Source of the DNA: Winogradskyella schleiferi
Lineage (GTDB): Bacteria > Bacteroidota > Bacteroidia > Flavobacteriales > Flavobacteriaceae
Assembly (NCBI RefSeq): GCF_013394655.1
Contig: NZ_CP053351.1
Location: 2,076,501 to 2,140,500, forward strand
Direction: 5' to 3'
Length of the DNA: 64,000 nt
Position 1 is the stretch's first letter; each line of letters starts with the position of its first letter. A program made the translations under genes and the position numbers. Below the pieces are notes generated by a model that saw only the letters and a program-made list of their open reading frames with translations, was not told where the DNA came from and made no database searches. Of this stretch, positions 44,974-54,762 are shown piece by piece.

Positions 44974-47900
44974 TTAATCTTTTGAATTTGAATTTTCATC
45001 ATCAGAATCTTTGGTTTCAGGTTTTATTTTAAATCCGAGTTCTCTTGATAATTCTTGAATATCTTCATTACTTATTCTTGCCTTTAAACCATCTCTAAAA
45101 TCATCTTTGGATTTACCTGATTTACTTAAAATTGATTTGATACTCTCAGAATTATCCATCATTTTTTTGACACACTCTTCGAAATCTAATAATTCTGTTT
45201 TAAAAATCGTTCGCATAACGTCACTAGCTTTGTCCACCATACTTGCATGTGTTAAAAGAGGTTTTACAAAGAGAGTAAAGATCTCTGACTTAACACTATT
45301 TTTTTCAATTAAGCGGTCACGCATGTTTTTAAGTGTGTTATCTAAATCTCTATCACTTTGTTCAAAGCTTTCGAGTAACCATGCTACAGTTTCTTTGTTA
45401 TCAATCACTGAATCATCAGCTATTTTTAGTAATAGCGCATCAAAAACTTCTAAAGCAAAATGATTCCAATTAATAAATCCGATAGCTTTTAACTGCTTGA
45501 ATAACTCACTGTTTAAATCTTTGAAGTTTTCTTCCCATCCATCTTTAGACCTGTTTTTATAATAATTATGAAAAATATCAATTACTTTAGATGCTATATT
45601 CGATGAGCTAACTTTAAGAATTGATAATACCGAAGGATCTAGTTTTAACAACCTTTCCTGATCTAATTCATATTGGTCTTCTATGTGAAGCGTATTTAAC
45701 AATTGCTCTACTTCAATATGATTTTTATCGCAAATAGAGATAATATTTCCTAATATAGGCTCCACTAAAAAGAATCGGTGAGTAGGATTTAAACTGATAA
45801 GCTTTTTAACAACACCTACAGTCAGTTTATTAGTGAAGGAAATGGATCCGACTAAGAAATCACTGTAATTAATATACCATTCTAATTGACTAGCAACTCT
45901 TCCATAAAACTCCTCATCTTCACTAGTCAGAACTTTTTCGTAAACAGATCTATAAGATGGACTACTAGCTGTGAGCAATGATAATCGTAGTGCAGCTAAA
46001 TCAACAAAGATATTATCTCTAATTGTTGTAATACTTATCAAATGATGTATATCAGCGTCTAGAATCTCAGATTTTATCCCTAATTCTTCATTAGCTGTTA
46101 ATTTCAACTTATCTAATATTTGAAATAATATAGTGTCATCTGTTTTGTTTGAACCTATAAATCCAAGCAATCTCTGATGAAATTTTTTTAAGTTTAATCG
46201 ATCATCAATAAATCTTATAAAAGATGTTTCCTCTATACTTTCGGCTTCAAAAGTTATTAAATAATCGTCGACTTTTTCTATTTCACAATTCAACTTATAT
46301 TTTAAATAGTCAACTTGTTTATAGTCAATTGCTAACCTTAGATTTTCAGGACTTATTGATTTAGACATTAAGTTATCTAAAGGATTAAGCTCTAAATTGT
46401 TGTCAGAACAAAATTTTACCACTATATCAATATTTTCGATATATTCAATAATATCAAATTTATTATTTTCCAGCCACAAGCTTCTTAAAATATTAGATAA
46501 CCATCCTTTTTGCTTTCCTGACAAAAGATTTTTAAGCAAAATCAATTGATAATTTTCTACAGTCCCTGGATTTAATTCATTTGATTGCAAGTTTGAATGT
46601 ATTATATTCCAAATCCAACTTTTTAGGCTACTAGTAATTTTTTTACTTTCATACAATCTATCTAGTACAATAATTGGCTTCCTATAATCCTCCAACTCAG
46701 AAATGACTGGTTTTATTATATACTTAAAAGCTGGTATTTCTTGTATCTCTATAAATTCTTCAACTTTATTATTTACCAGACTGTCACGTAATTGATTTTT
46801 ATAGATTACTTCTATCGCATTATCTGAATCAATTTGATAAGCGAGTGCTGTTATATATTTTTGAAAATCTTCGTCGTTTTTATAAATAGGTTCGAGCCCT
46901 CTTAAATAACTAAACTCGGTAATTGCGGTAAGGGTATTGTCTAATATTTTTTCCTGACGCAATAAATAAATAGCTATATACCTATCTGGTATTTTATCAT
47001 CGATTAATTTAATTGAAATAAAGTTGTTGATAAAAGCAACTATTTCTCTCGGTGTTATTGCTGAGTTCAATACTTCATAGGCTTGTTCTACTCTTTCAAA
47101 TTCATTTTCATCAAAATTCGTAAATGCAGCTTCCCAATTCTTTTTGAAAAATTCCTTCCAACTAGACATTATTGGTGGTGCTACTCTAAATACTATATCA
47201 AAGGTTTTATTTATATAGTCGTCTGCATAATTTGTGTTAGAATCGCTATTTAAATCTGAAAAAGCATTTTTAATATGCTTTCTATCAAATGGAATAATTA
47301 CTTTGATTTTATTATACTTCTTTTCAGCAAAAAATACGTGTATAGAAGACCAAACGTTTAAAATGTGTTTCTTTGGTAATCTGTCAAAGTTATCAAGAAC
47401 CAAAACTAAATTTTTATTCAAATCATTATCGATTTCAGTCATCCATTCCTGAAAATCCTTCACACTTGGTTCTTCTTCTGAAATACTTTCAATTTTAGTT
47501 TCTTTCTTTTGCTTATTTGTATAAATCTGAAACGTTTCTTGAGCTGATAATTTAAATGATGTCCAAAATCCATTACAATCTTTCCAATTCTTAAATAGAT
47601 TCCAAACGTAAATTCCAGCTACAATAAAAATTGGAAAAAGAACTAAAACCAATCTCCATAAAACACTTTTTATTCCTAACCAATTAGATAACTCTCCCTT
47701 AAAGGCAGTAACTGTAGGTGCATAAATTATTGCAACAAGTGCAAAAATAAAACCTACACTTAAATAAGGAAGGTTTTCTGTAGTAACCTCCTTTTTCTTA
47801 GAAAGTAAAATGGTTAACTTTTTTTCCCACTTGCCCTTTTTAATAAAATTATTCTCTTTTTTAGTTAAATAGTTAGTTAATTCTATTAAAAGTGAGCGTC

Positions 47901-48144
47901 TTTGTTCATCTTCCTGATGTCCCCAAACATCATAAATAAAAAATATATGGTCGCTTAGTTTGTCTTGAACTATTTTTACAAGATTACTTTTTCCAACGCC
48001 CCAACCACCATCTATACCAATAACTTGAAAAGTATTTTCTTTTATAATATTAGTAATTACATTAGAAGTTCTTTCTTGCGATTTACCTTCAAACAAATCT
48101 TTACCTAATGGCTTATTGTCAATAAAGTTATATTGCTTACTCAT
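44974..48144 (-). CDS. KAP family P-loop NTPase
   Basis: A 1056-residue protein. Walker A GGWGVGKSN at 46-54; two membrane helices (about 126-146 and 161-184) inserted in the NTPase domain, as is usual for KAP proteins; Walker B LVLVLDNFDRL at about 246-256. The long C-terminus is helical and of unknown fold. KAP NTPases occur in several antiphage systems as membrane-linked sensors. It is placed between hsdS (14 bases) and the DUF262 nuclease (16 bases). Confidence 0.93.
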   Translation of the reverse strand: MSKQYNFIDNKPLGKDLFEGKSQERTSNVITNIIKENTFQVIGIDGGWGVGKSNLVKIVQDKLSDHIFFIYDVWGHQEDEQRRSLLIELTNYLTKKENNFIKKGKWEKKLTILLSKKKEVTTENLPYLSVGFIFALVAIIYAPTVTAFKGELSNWLGIKSVLWRLVLVLFPIFIVAGIYVWNLFKNWKDCNGFWTSFKLSAQETFQIYTNKQKKETKIESISEEEPSVKDFQEWMTEIDNDLNKNLVLVLDNFDRLPKKHILNVWSSIHVFFAEKKYNKIKVIIPFDRKHIKNAFSDLNSDSNTNYADDYINKTFDIVFRVAPPIMSSWKEFFKKNWEAAFTNFDENEFERVEQAYEVLNSAITPREIVAFINNFISIKLIDDKIPDRYIAIYLLRQEKILDNTLTAITEFSYLRGLEPIYKNDEDFQKYITALAYQIDSDNAIEVIYKNQLRDSLVNNKVEEFIEIQEIPAFKYIIKPVISELEDYRKPIIVLDRLYESKKITSSLKSWIWNIIHSNLQSNELNPGTVENYQLILLKNLLSGKQKGWLSNILRSLWLENNKFDIIEYIENIDIVVKFCSDNNLELNPLDNLMSKSISPENLRLAIDYKQVDYLKYKLNCEIEKVDDYLITFEAESIEETSFIRFIDDRLNLKKFHQRLLGFIGSNKTDDTILFQILDKLKLTANEELGIKSEILDADIHHLISITTIRDNIFVDLAALRLSLLTASSPSYRSVYEKVLTSEDEEFYGRVASQLEWYINYSDFLVGSISFTNKLTVGVVKKLISLNPTHRFFLVEPILGNIISICDKNHIEVEQLLNTLHIEDQYELDQERLLKLDPSVLSILKVSSSNIASKVIDIFHNYYKNRSKDGWEENFKDLNSELFKQLKAIGFINWNHFALEVFDALLLKIADDSVIDNKETVAWLLESFEQSDRDLDNTLKNMRDRLIEKNSVKSEIFTLFVKPLLTHASMVDKASDVMRTIFKTELLDFEECVKKMMDNSESIKSILSKSGKSKDDFRDGLKARISNEDIQELSRELGFKIKPETKDSDDENSNSKD

Positions 48145-48158
48145 AATTATATGGTTAT

Positions 48159-49367
48159 TTAAACTACTACTGTTTTAGTTTCTACTTTTGACATTTTGGA
48201 AAGAAGTAAATCTTTAGTTTTAATTAAAAGATTCTTTTCATTAGAATTTGATTGTAACATTTTTTGAAATTCAAAAAACTTATTTTCAAAAACCAGAATA
48301 ATTTCTTTTGGTGGAACTATAGCTGGAAAAGTCGAAATAGTTTGTCTATCAATATTGGGAAAAGTTGAACCAGTAGCAAGAGAGATTATATCATTTAAAT
48401 TTCTCTTATACATTAAATCTACAAATATTTGGGATACTTTCCCTCTTAAACTACAAACTCCCCTTCCTAAGCAATATTCTCCATTACTCTTAACGTATCT
48501 ACCAACAGTACTTCCTCTAACACAAACAATTAAATCACCTTTTTTAGATAATTTTGTTGGCGAAGTAGTCCATTTTGATTTGATAGTAAAGTAATCCCCA
48601 AACTCAACTGGACCATTTACTAATGGTGTGCCAATTCCTTCTAAATTGTATGTATCTCCTTTTGGCGATTGTCCCATTTGAATTTCTATATGGTCTAAAA
48701 ACACTCCACTTTTCCACCCCAAAGGAATCTCCAAATCCAACTCCTCATTATAAACCATCTCGCCACCGGAAGATTTATAAGGTTTGCCATCTGCATTAGG
48801 AAACTCAAAATCTACAAACCAATGTTTATACAAGGCTTGTGCAGTGTCTTCTAGTTTTTGGTTTAGGGTTTCGTTTAGTTTAATACGGTTTACAATGGTG
48901 TTGTATTCTTTAACGATGTCGCGTTGTTTTTCTATGGATGGGATTGGTAGTTCTACTTCGCCTATTTCGTCCCATTTAAAACCTCCTCTAATTGCACTAT
49001 CACATCTAAAATCTGCATATCTATCAAACTCAGGTCTTCTAAACCACATCATTAAATACTCAGAGTCTAAAATAGATTCATCAATTACTTTAAAAACTGT
49101 ATAAGCAGGTGATACGATTATTAATTCATCACTATTTTGATGTACAACAGGTAATTTATGTACTCGTATAACTGACATAAAATCACAAGCAAAATGATTT
49201 TTAGGCACCAATTTATATTTAGATAAATCTACACCAACAATATTTGAAGTAGAGTCTCTAAATTCTTTGGTCATACTTAAACCTTTAAGATTAGTTGTTT
49301 CTAAGTTCTTATTTCTTACATCAACTCTAGTTATGTAATCTCCTAATAATTTATAGTTTGATTTCAT
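48159..49367 (-). CDS. hsdS: Type I restriction specificity subunit S
   Basis: A 402-residue HsdS with two target recognition domains and two conserved helical spacers. The first spacer is IPSIEKQRDIVKEYNTIVNRI, then LEDTAQALYKHWFVDFEFP; the second is near the C-terminus (VPPKEIILVFENKFFEFQKML). The second half carries ATGSTFPNIDRQTI, a classic boundary of the second domain. It sets the DNA sequence recognised by the HsdM/R complex. Its first 17 bases overlap the end of hsdM. Confidence 0.95.
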   Translation of the reverse strand: MKSNYKLLGDYITRVDVRNKNLETTNLKGLSMTKEFRDSTSNIVGVDLSKYKLVPKNHFACDFMSVIRVHKLPVVHQNSDELIIVSPAYTVFKVIDESILDSEYLMMWFRRPEFDRYADFRCDSAIRGGFKWDEIGEVELPIPSIEKQRDIVKEYNTIVNRIKLNETLNQKLEDTAQALYKHWFVDFEFPNADGKPYKSSGGEMVYNEELDLEIPLGWKSGVFLDHIEIQMGQSPKGDTYNLEGIGTPLVNGPVEFGDYFTIKSKWTTSPTKLSKKGDLIVCVRGSTVGRYVKSNGEYCLGRGVCSLRGKVSQIFVDLMYKRNLNDIISLATGSTFPNIDRQTISTFPAIVPPKEIILVFENKFFEFQKMLQSNSNEKNLLIKTKDLLLSKMSKVETKTVVV

Positions 49368-50916
49368 AACCTAAATTTTTAAACACGTTTAACAATTCGG
49401 TTTTAGATTGTGCTTCTTCTTTTAAAAGTGCAGCAAATTCGATTTGTAAGCTTGCCATCTTCTCCTCAAAATTGATGTTCTCGTCGCGGTTTACAAATTC
49501 GATATATTTACTTGGCACTAATGAGTAATCTTTTTTCTGTATTTCTTCAATTGAAGCCGAGTAACAATATTCTGGGATATCTTTATATTCTTTTTCACTT
49601 TGCTGCCAATCGTGATAAGTCTCACTTGCTCTTTTAATTTCATCTTGTGAAAACTGAATGTATTTCTTTTCAAAAGGGATTCCTACTTGTCTTAAATCCA
49701 TAAATAGGATTTCATCTTCTCTGTTTCTGTAGTTTTTCTCTACGTCATACAATTTTACTTGTCGTTCTTTTTTATTGTTGTTTATAATCCAAAGCGTTAC
49801 CGAAATATCCGTAGTATAAAACAAGTTACGTGGTAAAATTAAAATCGCTTCTACTAACTTATTTTCAATCAGTTTTTTACGTATGTCGTATTCGGTTCCT
49901 CCTCCAGACAATGCACCATTAGCTAGTATAAAACCAGCCACACCATTGTCTGAGAGTTTAGAGACCATATTTAGTATCCAACCGTAATTAGCGTTTCCTG
50001 TTTGTGGTACATCATAACCTCGCCAACGTGGGTCGTCTAATAACTCGTCTGTAGCTCTCCACGCTTTTTGGTTAAACGGTGGATTTGCCATAATGTAATC
50101 AGCCTTTAAATCTGGGTGTTGGTCTTTGGCAAAGGTATCTGCTGGCACATCGCCTAAATTGGCAGATATACCACGTATGGCAAGGTTCATTTTTGCTAAC
50201 TTATAAGTGGTAGACGTGTATTCTTGCCCATAAATAGAAACGTCTTTTTTGTTACCATTGTGGCTGTCAATAAATTTCATAGACTGCACAAACATACCAC
50301 CAGAACCACAAGCAGGATCGTAAATTTTACCTTTGTAAGGTTCTATAAGTTCTGCAATAAGGTTAACAATACTTTTTGGTGTGTAGAATTCGCCTTTTCC
50401 TTTGCCTTCTGCTATAGCAAACTTGCTTAAAAAATACTCGTACACTCGCCCAACAATATCTTGTTGTTGGTCTTTTAAAGTGTCTATATTGTTTATGGTA
50501 TCTAGTAAAGCGGCTAGTTTACTCACATCCATATTTAAACGCGAAAAGTAGTTGTCTGGTAAGGCACCTTTTAATGAGGGGTTGTTTTTTTCTACCGTGT
50601 ATAAAGCAGTATCAATTTTTAAAGCAATATCGTCTTGTTTGGCTTGGGCAATAATATAGCTCCATCGCGATTCTTCAGTTAAATAGAATACGTTGTTTTG
50701 TGCGTAAAACTCTACCATATCGATAAACTTCTCCTTTCCTTCATCTATGAGCTCTTGACGACGTTTCTGGAATTTATCACTTGCGAATTTTAGGAATATT
50801 AAACCTAGAACAACGTGTTTGTATTCTGAGCTTTCTACAGTTCCTCGTAGTTTATTTGCCGAATCCCAAAGGGTTTCTTCTATTGATTTAGTTTTTTTGG
50901 TTGTTTTTTTGGCCAT
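49351..50916 (-). CDS. hsdM: Type I restriction-modification DNA methyltransferase subunit M
   Basis: A 521-residue N6-adenine methyltransferase. The N-terminal HsdM domain runs to about residue 150; the SAM site is YDPACGSGGMF (199-209) and the catalytic motif is ANPPFNQ (277-283). The N-terminus is Lys/Thr rich. With HsdS it methylates host sites. It is the first gene of the coupled hsdM-hsdS-KAP-DUF262-exported-hsdR run, and small regulatory-type genes lie upstream. Confidence 0.97.
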   Translation of the reverse strand: MAKKTTKKTKSIEETLWDSANKLRGTVESSEYKHVVLGLIFLKFASDKFQKRRQELIDEGKEKFIDMVEFYAQNNVFYLTEESRWSYIIAQAKQDDIALKIDTALYTVEKNNPSLKGALPDNYFSRLNMDVSKLAALLDTINNIDTLKDQQQDIVGRVYEYFLSKFAIAEGKGKGEFYTPKSIVNLIAELIEPYKGKIYDPACGSGGMFVQSMKFIDSHNGNKKDVSIYGQEYTSTTYKLAKMNLAIRGISANLGDVPADTFAKDQHPDLKADYIMANPPFNQKAWRATDELLDDPRWRGYDVPQTGNANYGWILNMVSKLSDNGVAGFILANGALSGGGTEYDIRKKLIENKLVEAILILPRNLFYTTDISVTLWIINNNKKERQVKLYDVEKNYRNREDEILFMDLRQVGIPFEKKYIQFSQDEIKRASETYHDWQQSEKEYKDIPEYCYSASIEEIQKKDYSLVPSKYIEFVNRDENINFEEKMASLQIEFAALLKEEAQSKTELLNVFKNLGYEIKL

Positions 50917-50981
50917 TAAATCGTTGGATTATTTATTCGATTTAAAAATAGGATTTATTATAAGAATCTTAAAGTTATACC

Positions 50982-51359
50982 TTACATAACTTTTGCAGCC
51001 AAATACTTTTGCACCTCGTATACGTTGATACTTTTATTAAACTTTTTACTAACAGAAGGAATGTTTTCGCTTGAAATCCAAATTTTTAGCTCGGCATCCA
51101 AATCAAAAGTGCCGGAAGTTTCTAATGAAAAGCGAGATATACTTTTGTAGGGCATTGATTTGTATTCTACCTTGCTACCTGTTATACCTTGAACATCAAT
51201 TAAAATAAGACGTTTGTTAGTAAACATAAAGACGTCCCTAAAGAGTTTAAAGCCTAATTCTATTTGCTCGTTATCTGTTAATAGACGGCTATACTTTTGG
51301 GTAAGTTCTTCTGTTGATGTTTGGCTTGCGTTTCCTAATATTTTGTTTAGTAATCCCAT
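50982..51359 (-). CDS. PH domain protein
   Basis: A 125-residue protein with one bacterial PH-like domain (bPH_1): LFRDVFMFTNKRLILIDVQG, then KSMPYKSISRFSLETSGTFDLDAELKIWIS. It probably acts as a scaffold. It lies between the HTH-like gene (46 bases) and hsdM (65 bases) on the same strand, so it may share the transcript. Its role in the restriction operon is unknown. Confidence 0.82.
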   Translation of the reverse strand: MGLLNKILGNASQTSTEELTQKYSRLLTDNEQIELGFKLFRDVFMFTNKRLILIDVQGITGSKVEYKSMPYKSISRFSLETSGTFDLDAELKIWISSENIPSVSKKFNKSINVYEVQKYLAAKVM

Positions 51360-51405
51360 TCTCTGGTTTTTTTAATTTTATTTAAGCTACTTTTTTTTCT
51401 ACTAG

Positions 51406-51639
51406 TTAAATGTTCTTTTTGATTGTTACATATTTTGCTAGTTTAACCCCTTTATTAATTTCGGCAAAATAGGTCTCTGATATCTTAGCTGCTTTAGCAA
51501 TTTCTTTTTTATTGAACTTGCTTTTTTTGATTTCCTCAGCATACATAATTCCAAACAAATGAATCATTGCTGTTTTATCACCTTTTGGTGCTTCTTGGCA
51601 CATTTTGCTTAATGCTGAGCCTAGTTGGTTTATTGTCAT
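51406..51639 (-). CDS. HTH-like small regulator at the head of the restriction operon
   Basis: A 77-residue protein. KKEIAKAAKISETYFAEINKGVKLAKYVTIK reads as a helix-turn-helix; the first part (GDKTAMIHLFGIMYAEEI) is typical of a small family seen near methyltransferase genes. It could act as a control protein. A palindrome at 51732-51747 lies 93 bases before its start. Confidence 0.75.
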   Translation of the reverse strand: MTINQLGSALSKMCQEAPKGDKTAMIHLFGIMYAEEIKKSKFNKKEIAKAAKISETYFAEINKGVKLAKYVTIKKNI

Positions 51640-51731
51640 GTTTATTTAATATTTAAAAAGTTAATAAATAATTAAGTCAAAAAAAGTCAGAATATAAAAA
51701 GAGAAAATTACAGTAAAATTCGAATGAATTA

Positions 51732-51747
51732 TTATGGGAATCCGTAA
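51732..51747. promoter_or_regulatory. Palindrome before the restriction operon
   Basis: TTATGGGAATCCGTAA, an inverted repeat (TTAYGG, 4 bases, CCGTAA) 93 bases before the HTH-like start. It matches the palindrome at 59405-59420 at 14 of 16 positions. It is probably a regulator binding site. Confidence 0.6.
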
Positions 51748-51771
51748 TAATGGGATTTTATATGAGAGAAA

Positions 51772-52476
51772 TTAATTCTTCATTATGATTTCAATCATTT
51801 CAGCCCATATTTTGTATTTATTTTCAAATTCAGGCACATAATTTTTATACAAGTCTGTTATGACCTTAATATCTTGTTGAATTTTAAAAATTTTATTGAG
51901 TTGATTGAGAATTAGGCTTCTTTCCCCATTATCCATTCCGTTTTCATCTAAATTAGGAATTTCTAGATTAGGCATTTGCTCTTTAAAACATGTTATCATT
52001 TCTTGTAAAGCGCCACTGCTAATTAGTTTAAAGGAATTGTTCTTTATTATGTAATAATCTTGATAGAACTCATCACAGTCCAAAAACTTAAAACAGGTAT
52101 AACATGTATAAAAGTAATTAACGCGACTAAACACTTCAAATGGATAATTTTCGATAGTCACTGAATCTCCATCACGCAAAAAAGAATCTGCAAAAATGAA
52201 ATAATTATTAGTTCGGTCATATATATACGCACTTACAATTGTGCAACAATGTGCACCGCCTGAATAAGATTGAGTAAATAAATATTTATTTTCATTTATA
52301 TCTACAAATGTATGAGATGAATATCCTTGAATTCTTACCAAGTAATCGTCTAGTTTTAGAATCTGGTTAGATTCATTCTCTACATCTTTAACAAAGTAGT
52401 TATTGTCGTTTTGAGCATAAACTGAAGTAAACAGCATTAAAACAAGTATTGGAAAAATTGATTTTTTTAAATTCAT
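51772..52476 (-). CDS. Secreted protein with SGGAHCC motif, end of envelope operon
   Basis: A 234-residue protein with a Sec signal peptide (ILVLMLFTSVYAQ). YSGGAHCCTIV in the first half is a motif seen in several secreted proteins of unknown function. Further Cys pairs (CYTC, CFKFLDC) could form disulfides or bind metal. Function unknown. It is the last of nine tightly packed genes on this strand, 21 bases after its neighbour. Confidence 0.75.
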   Translation of the reverse strand: MNLKKSIFPILVLMLFTSVYAQNDNNYFVKDVENESNQILKLDDYLVRIQGYSSHTFVDINENKYLFTQSYSGGAHCCTIVSAYIYDRTNNYFIFADSFLRDGDSVTIENYPFEVFSRVNYFYTCYTCFKFLDCDEFYQDYYIIKNNSFKLISSGALQEMITCFKEQMPNLEIPNLDENGMDNGERSLILNQLNKIFKIQQDIKVITDLYKNYVPEFENKYKIWAEMIEIIMKN

Positions 52477-52497
52477 CTCTTTTAAGTTTTAATTATA

Positions 52498-52869
52498 TTA
52501 ATGTTGATAACATCTACCACTCGTATTCTTAGTTTGGCGCTTACATCGCTTACCAGCTTTAGTTTTACCAGTACATTGTGACGATGTAGTTTTCTTTGTT
52601 GGTATCTTGCGGTTATCCTCTGGCGCTATGGAACTGGGTTCTGACTCACTTATTTTTATGTTTTCCATAGTTGGTTTACATACTTTACAAGCCGCGTAGC
52701 CTAAGGCTTTAGCTTTATTTAGATCAATTGCTTTTTTTGAATACTTAAGATATCTACAGTTCTCTGTATGATATTTTTCGCCAGTTTTGGTGGAATATAC
52801 CGTTTGCGACATAACATTAGAAGACCATGCTATAGTCAGTAAAAACAATATAATTCTAAACTGTTTCAT
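52498..52869 (-). CDS. Secreted Ada-type/DUF5763 Cys-rich protein
   Basis: A 123-residue protein with a signal peptide ending near SSNVMSQ. Residues ~27-65 match the Ada metal-binding type domain (KYHTENCRYLKY, then AACKVCKP). The C-terminus is a DUF5763 motif (CTGKTKAGKRCKRQT, then GRCYQH). Both are probable zinc sites. The start overlaps the nuclease stop by 4 bases. The role outside the cytoplasm is unknown. Confidence 0.8.
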   Translation of the reverse strand: MKQFRIILFLLTIAWSSNVMSQTVYSTKTGEKYHTENCRYLKYSKKAIDLNKAKALGYAACKVCKPTMENIKISESEPSSIAPEDNRKIPTKKTTSSQCTGKTKAGKRCKRQTKNTSGRCYQH

Positions 52870-53375
52870 TCTTTAGCTTTTTTCTTTTTATGGCTGCGCC
52901 AGTTCCAAGGTGGTATGGCATTAGGGTCTGCCCAAAGTCCAGTCTTCTTTTTTCTAGCATTATCTTCTAAAACTTGTAAGGTAGAATCATTAGAGTATTT
53001 TACGAAGTGCCAGGCCATACCCGCTTTTAATAGTTCTTTACTTAGGTTTTTATTGTCATCATAAATTACATTGGCTATAAACCGTCCGTACCGATCTTTA
53101 TTTAAGACTAAGATTTCTACATTTTTACCAAAAATAGCATCAGATGTAAATTGTTTTGCGCGCTTTGAAAATGGTTGTTTACGTTCCGGGCAATCTATAT
53201 TTGCTAAGCGTACTCTAATAAGCGTTGAATCTTTTTTTAGAAGTTTGAAGGTGTCACCGTCTGTTATGGCGGTTACTTTGCCATGAAAGGGTTGATTAAT
53301 GTTAGTTCTACCCAAAAATGTATACGAACTCAAACCTAATAACAATACAATAAATAGAAGCTTATATATTTTCAT
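52866..53375 (-). CDS. Secreted thermonuclease (SNase) family nuclease
   Basis: A 169-residue nuclease with an N-terminal signal or anchor helix (about 4-22). The SNase fold is shown by GKVTAITDGDTFKL (metal Asp), IRVRLANIDCPERKQPF (catalytic Arg and Glu) and NKDRYGRFIANV (second catalytic Arg), all present. The basic C-terminal tail (SHKKKKAKE) may bind nucleic acid. It should cut DNA or RNA in the periplasm or outside. It lies 8 bases after the lipoprotein gene. Confidence 0.93.
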   Translation of the reverse strand: MKIYKLLFIVLLLGLSSYTFLGRTNINQPFHGKVTAITDGDTFKLLKKDSTLIRVRLANIDCPERKQPFSKRAKQFTSDAIFGKNVEILVLNKDRYGRFIANVIYDDNKNLSKELLKAGMAWHFVKYSNDSTLQVLEDNARKKKTGLWADPNAIPPWNWRSHKKKKAKE

Positions 53376-53383
53376 AGCATTTT

Positions 53384-54310
53384 TTAATAGGTTTTTGTTG
53401 AAATGTAATATGAGCTTGAATATTCCCCAAATAAACTTTCGGTCCCTGCAAAATTCCTCACATTTGAAGCATTAACAGAAGCTGCTATCTTGTATACTCC
53501 ACTTTTTAGTTTAATAGATGTTTGACTAAATGGTGCAATACTTATTTTTTTTACCTCTGCTCCACTATAGCGCAAAGTAAGCGTATACTTAGTATCATTT
53601 TTAATATCTACCACTGACTGCCTACTATTTCTTTCTCCCAATAATTGAGATGCTGGAATTTCGCCGTATTCTCCCTTAAATATTTCTGAAACTTCGAGCA
53701 TAATAATTGTTTTCTCAATATCATTTTTCTTAGGATGATTAGGGTAATCTTCTAAAAACTTCTTCCAAGTACTAGATGTTTCAGTTTTTACGGCATTAGC
53801 GTAAGCATTTTGTTTAGCTATCTCCTTAAGTACATTTATTTTATTATTAGCTAATGCTGAATGTTCCTTTACTTTATTCTGATTTAGATAGTCTTCTAAA
53901 TCTTTTATTTCCTCAGCATTCTTAATAAGCTCTTCTATCTTATTACTTGCTGCAATCGCGATATCTGGATTAATATTATTCTCTAATAAAACTAAGACTG
54001 ATTGAATATTGACTGCTTCACTTATTTTAATAATTATTAATTTAATTTTGGAATCTTTTAGTAGTTCTTGGGCTTCTAACACCTCGTTATATGTAGCAAA
54101 ACGATTAATTAAATCCTCTAAAGTTAAGATTGTATTTTCATAGTCTTCTTTTGCATAAAACACTCTTGAAATACTTAATAATTGCTTTATAGAATCGTGC
54201 TCTCTTTTCTTTAGTTCCTCTAAACTATACTCTGGTAATTTATTGTCGTTTTTACAACTGAAAAAACATGTTGTATACAACACTAATAGACTAATATATA
54301 GTAAACGCAT
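53384..54310 (-). CDS. Lipoprotein of the envelope operon (DUF6759-like tail)
   Basis: A 308-residue protein with a lipobox (TTCFFSC, Cys at about 19). The middle is helical (about 30-220) and the C-terminal ~90 residues are beta-rich (YTLTLRYSGAEVKKISI, KLKSGVYKIAASVNAS). The word GEYGEIP before that domain recurs in the polyproline lipoprotein at 61889-62074. Family assignment is tentative. It overlaps the upstream membrane gene by 20 bases. Confidence 0.75.
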   Translation of the reverse strand: MRLLYISLLVLYTTCFFSCKNDNKLPEYSLEELKKREHDSIKQLLSISRVFYAKEDYENTILTLEDLINRFATYNEVLEAQELLKDSKIKLIIIKISEAVNIQSVLVLLENNINPDIAIAASNKIEELIKNAEEIKDLEDYLNQNKVKEHSALANNKINVLKEIAKQNAYANAVKTETSSTWKKFLEDYPNHPKKNDIEKTIIMLEVSEIFKGEYGEIPASQLLGERNSRQSVVDIKNDTKYTLTLRYSGAEVKKISIAPFSQTSIKLKSGVYKIAASVNASNVRNFAGTESLFGEYSSSYYISTKTY

Positions 54311-54755
54311 TGGTACTGGTTATTTGGTTATACAATTCACTCGTTAAAATAATCAATAGTGTACTAATGGTAAGCCAAACAACAGCATGTAACCAACTAT
54401 TATTTAATTTTATAAAAACGTTACAGATTAATTTACTTAGCACGTAAGACACTAAAAGCAACACAACGTTAACAACAAGTACAATTGAGCAAATACCAAA
54501 AACGGTTAAGAGGTTATCATTGTTATTTGTTTGATATGTAATAAAATTAACAAAGGGTTTAGCTAATATTAACAGTGATATTGTAACTGAAAGATTACCT
54601 GCTATTAGAAGCGGTAAGTTTAATTTTAAGTCTTCTTCTTCTAGCTTAAAAAGCTTTATCCCTTTATAAAGTATAGCTCTATTTAATACTATTAATAACA
54701 CTAGATAAAATAGCAGTATAAATAGTAGCATAATTAAAAAATTTGATGATTCCAT
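54291..54755 (-). CDS. Small four-helix membrane protein of the envelope operon
   Basis: A 154-residue integral membrane protein with four predicted helices (about 8-28, 47-67, 83-107, 119-141). Not a recognised family. It lies 7 bases after the transglutaminase-like gene and overlaps the lipoprotein gene by 20 bases; it may form a complex with these products. Confidence 0.75.
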   Translation of the reverse strand: MESSNFLIMLLFILLFYLVLLIVLNRAILYKGIKLFKLEEEDLKLNLPLLIAGNLSVTISLLILAKPFVNFITYQTNNNDNLLTVFGICSIVLVVNVVLLLVSYVLSKLICNVFIKLNNSWLHAVVWLTISTLLIILTSELYNQITSTNAFTIY

Positions 54756-54762
54756 AGTCTAT

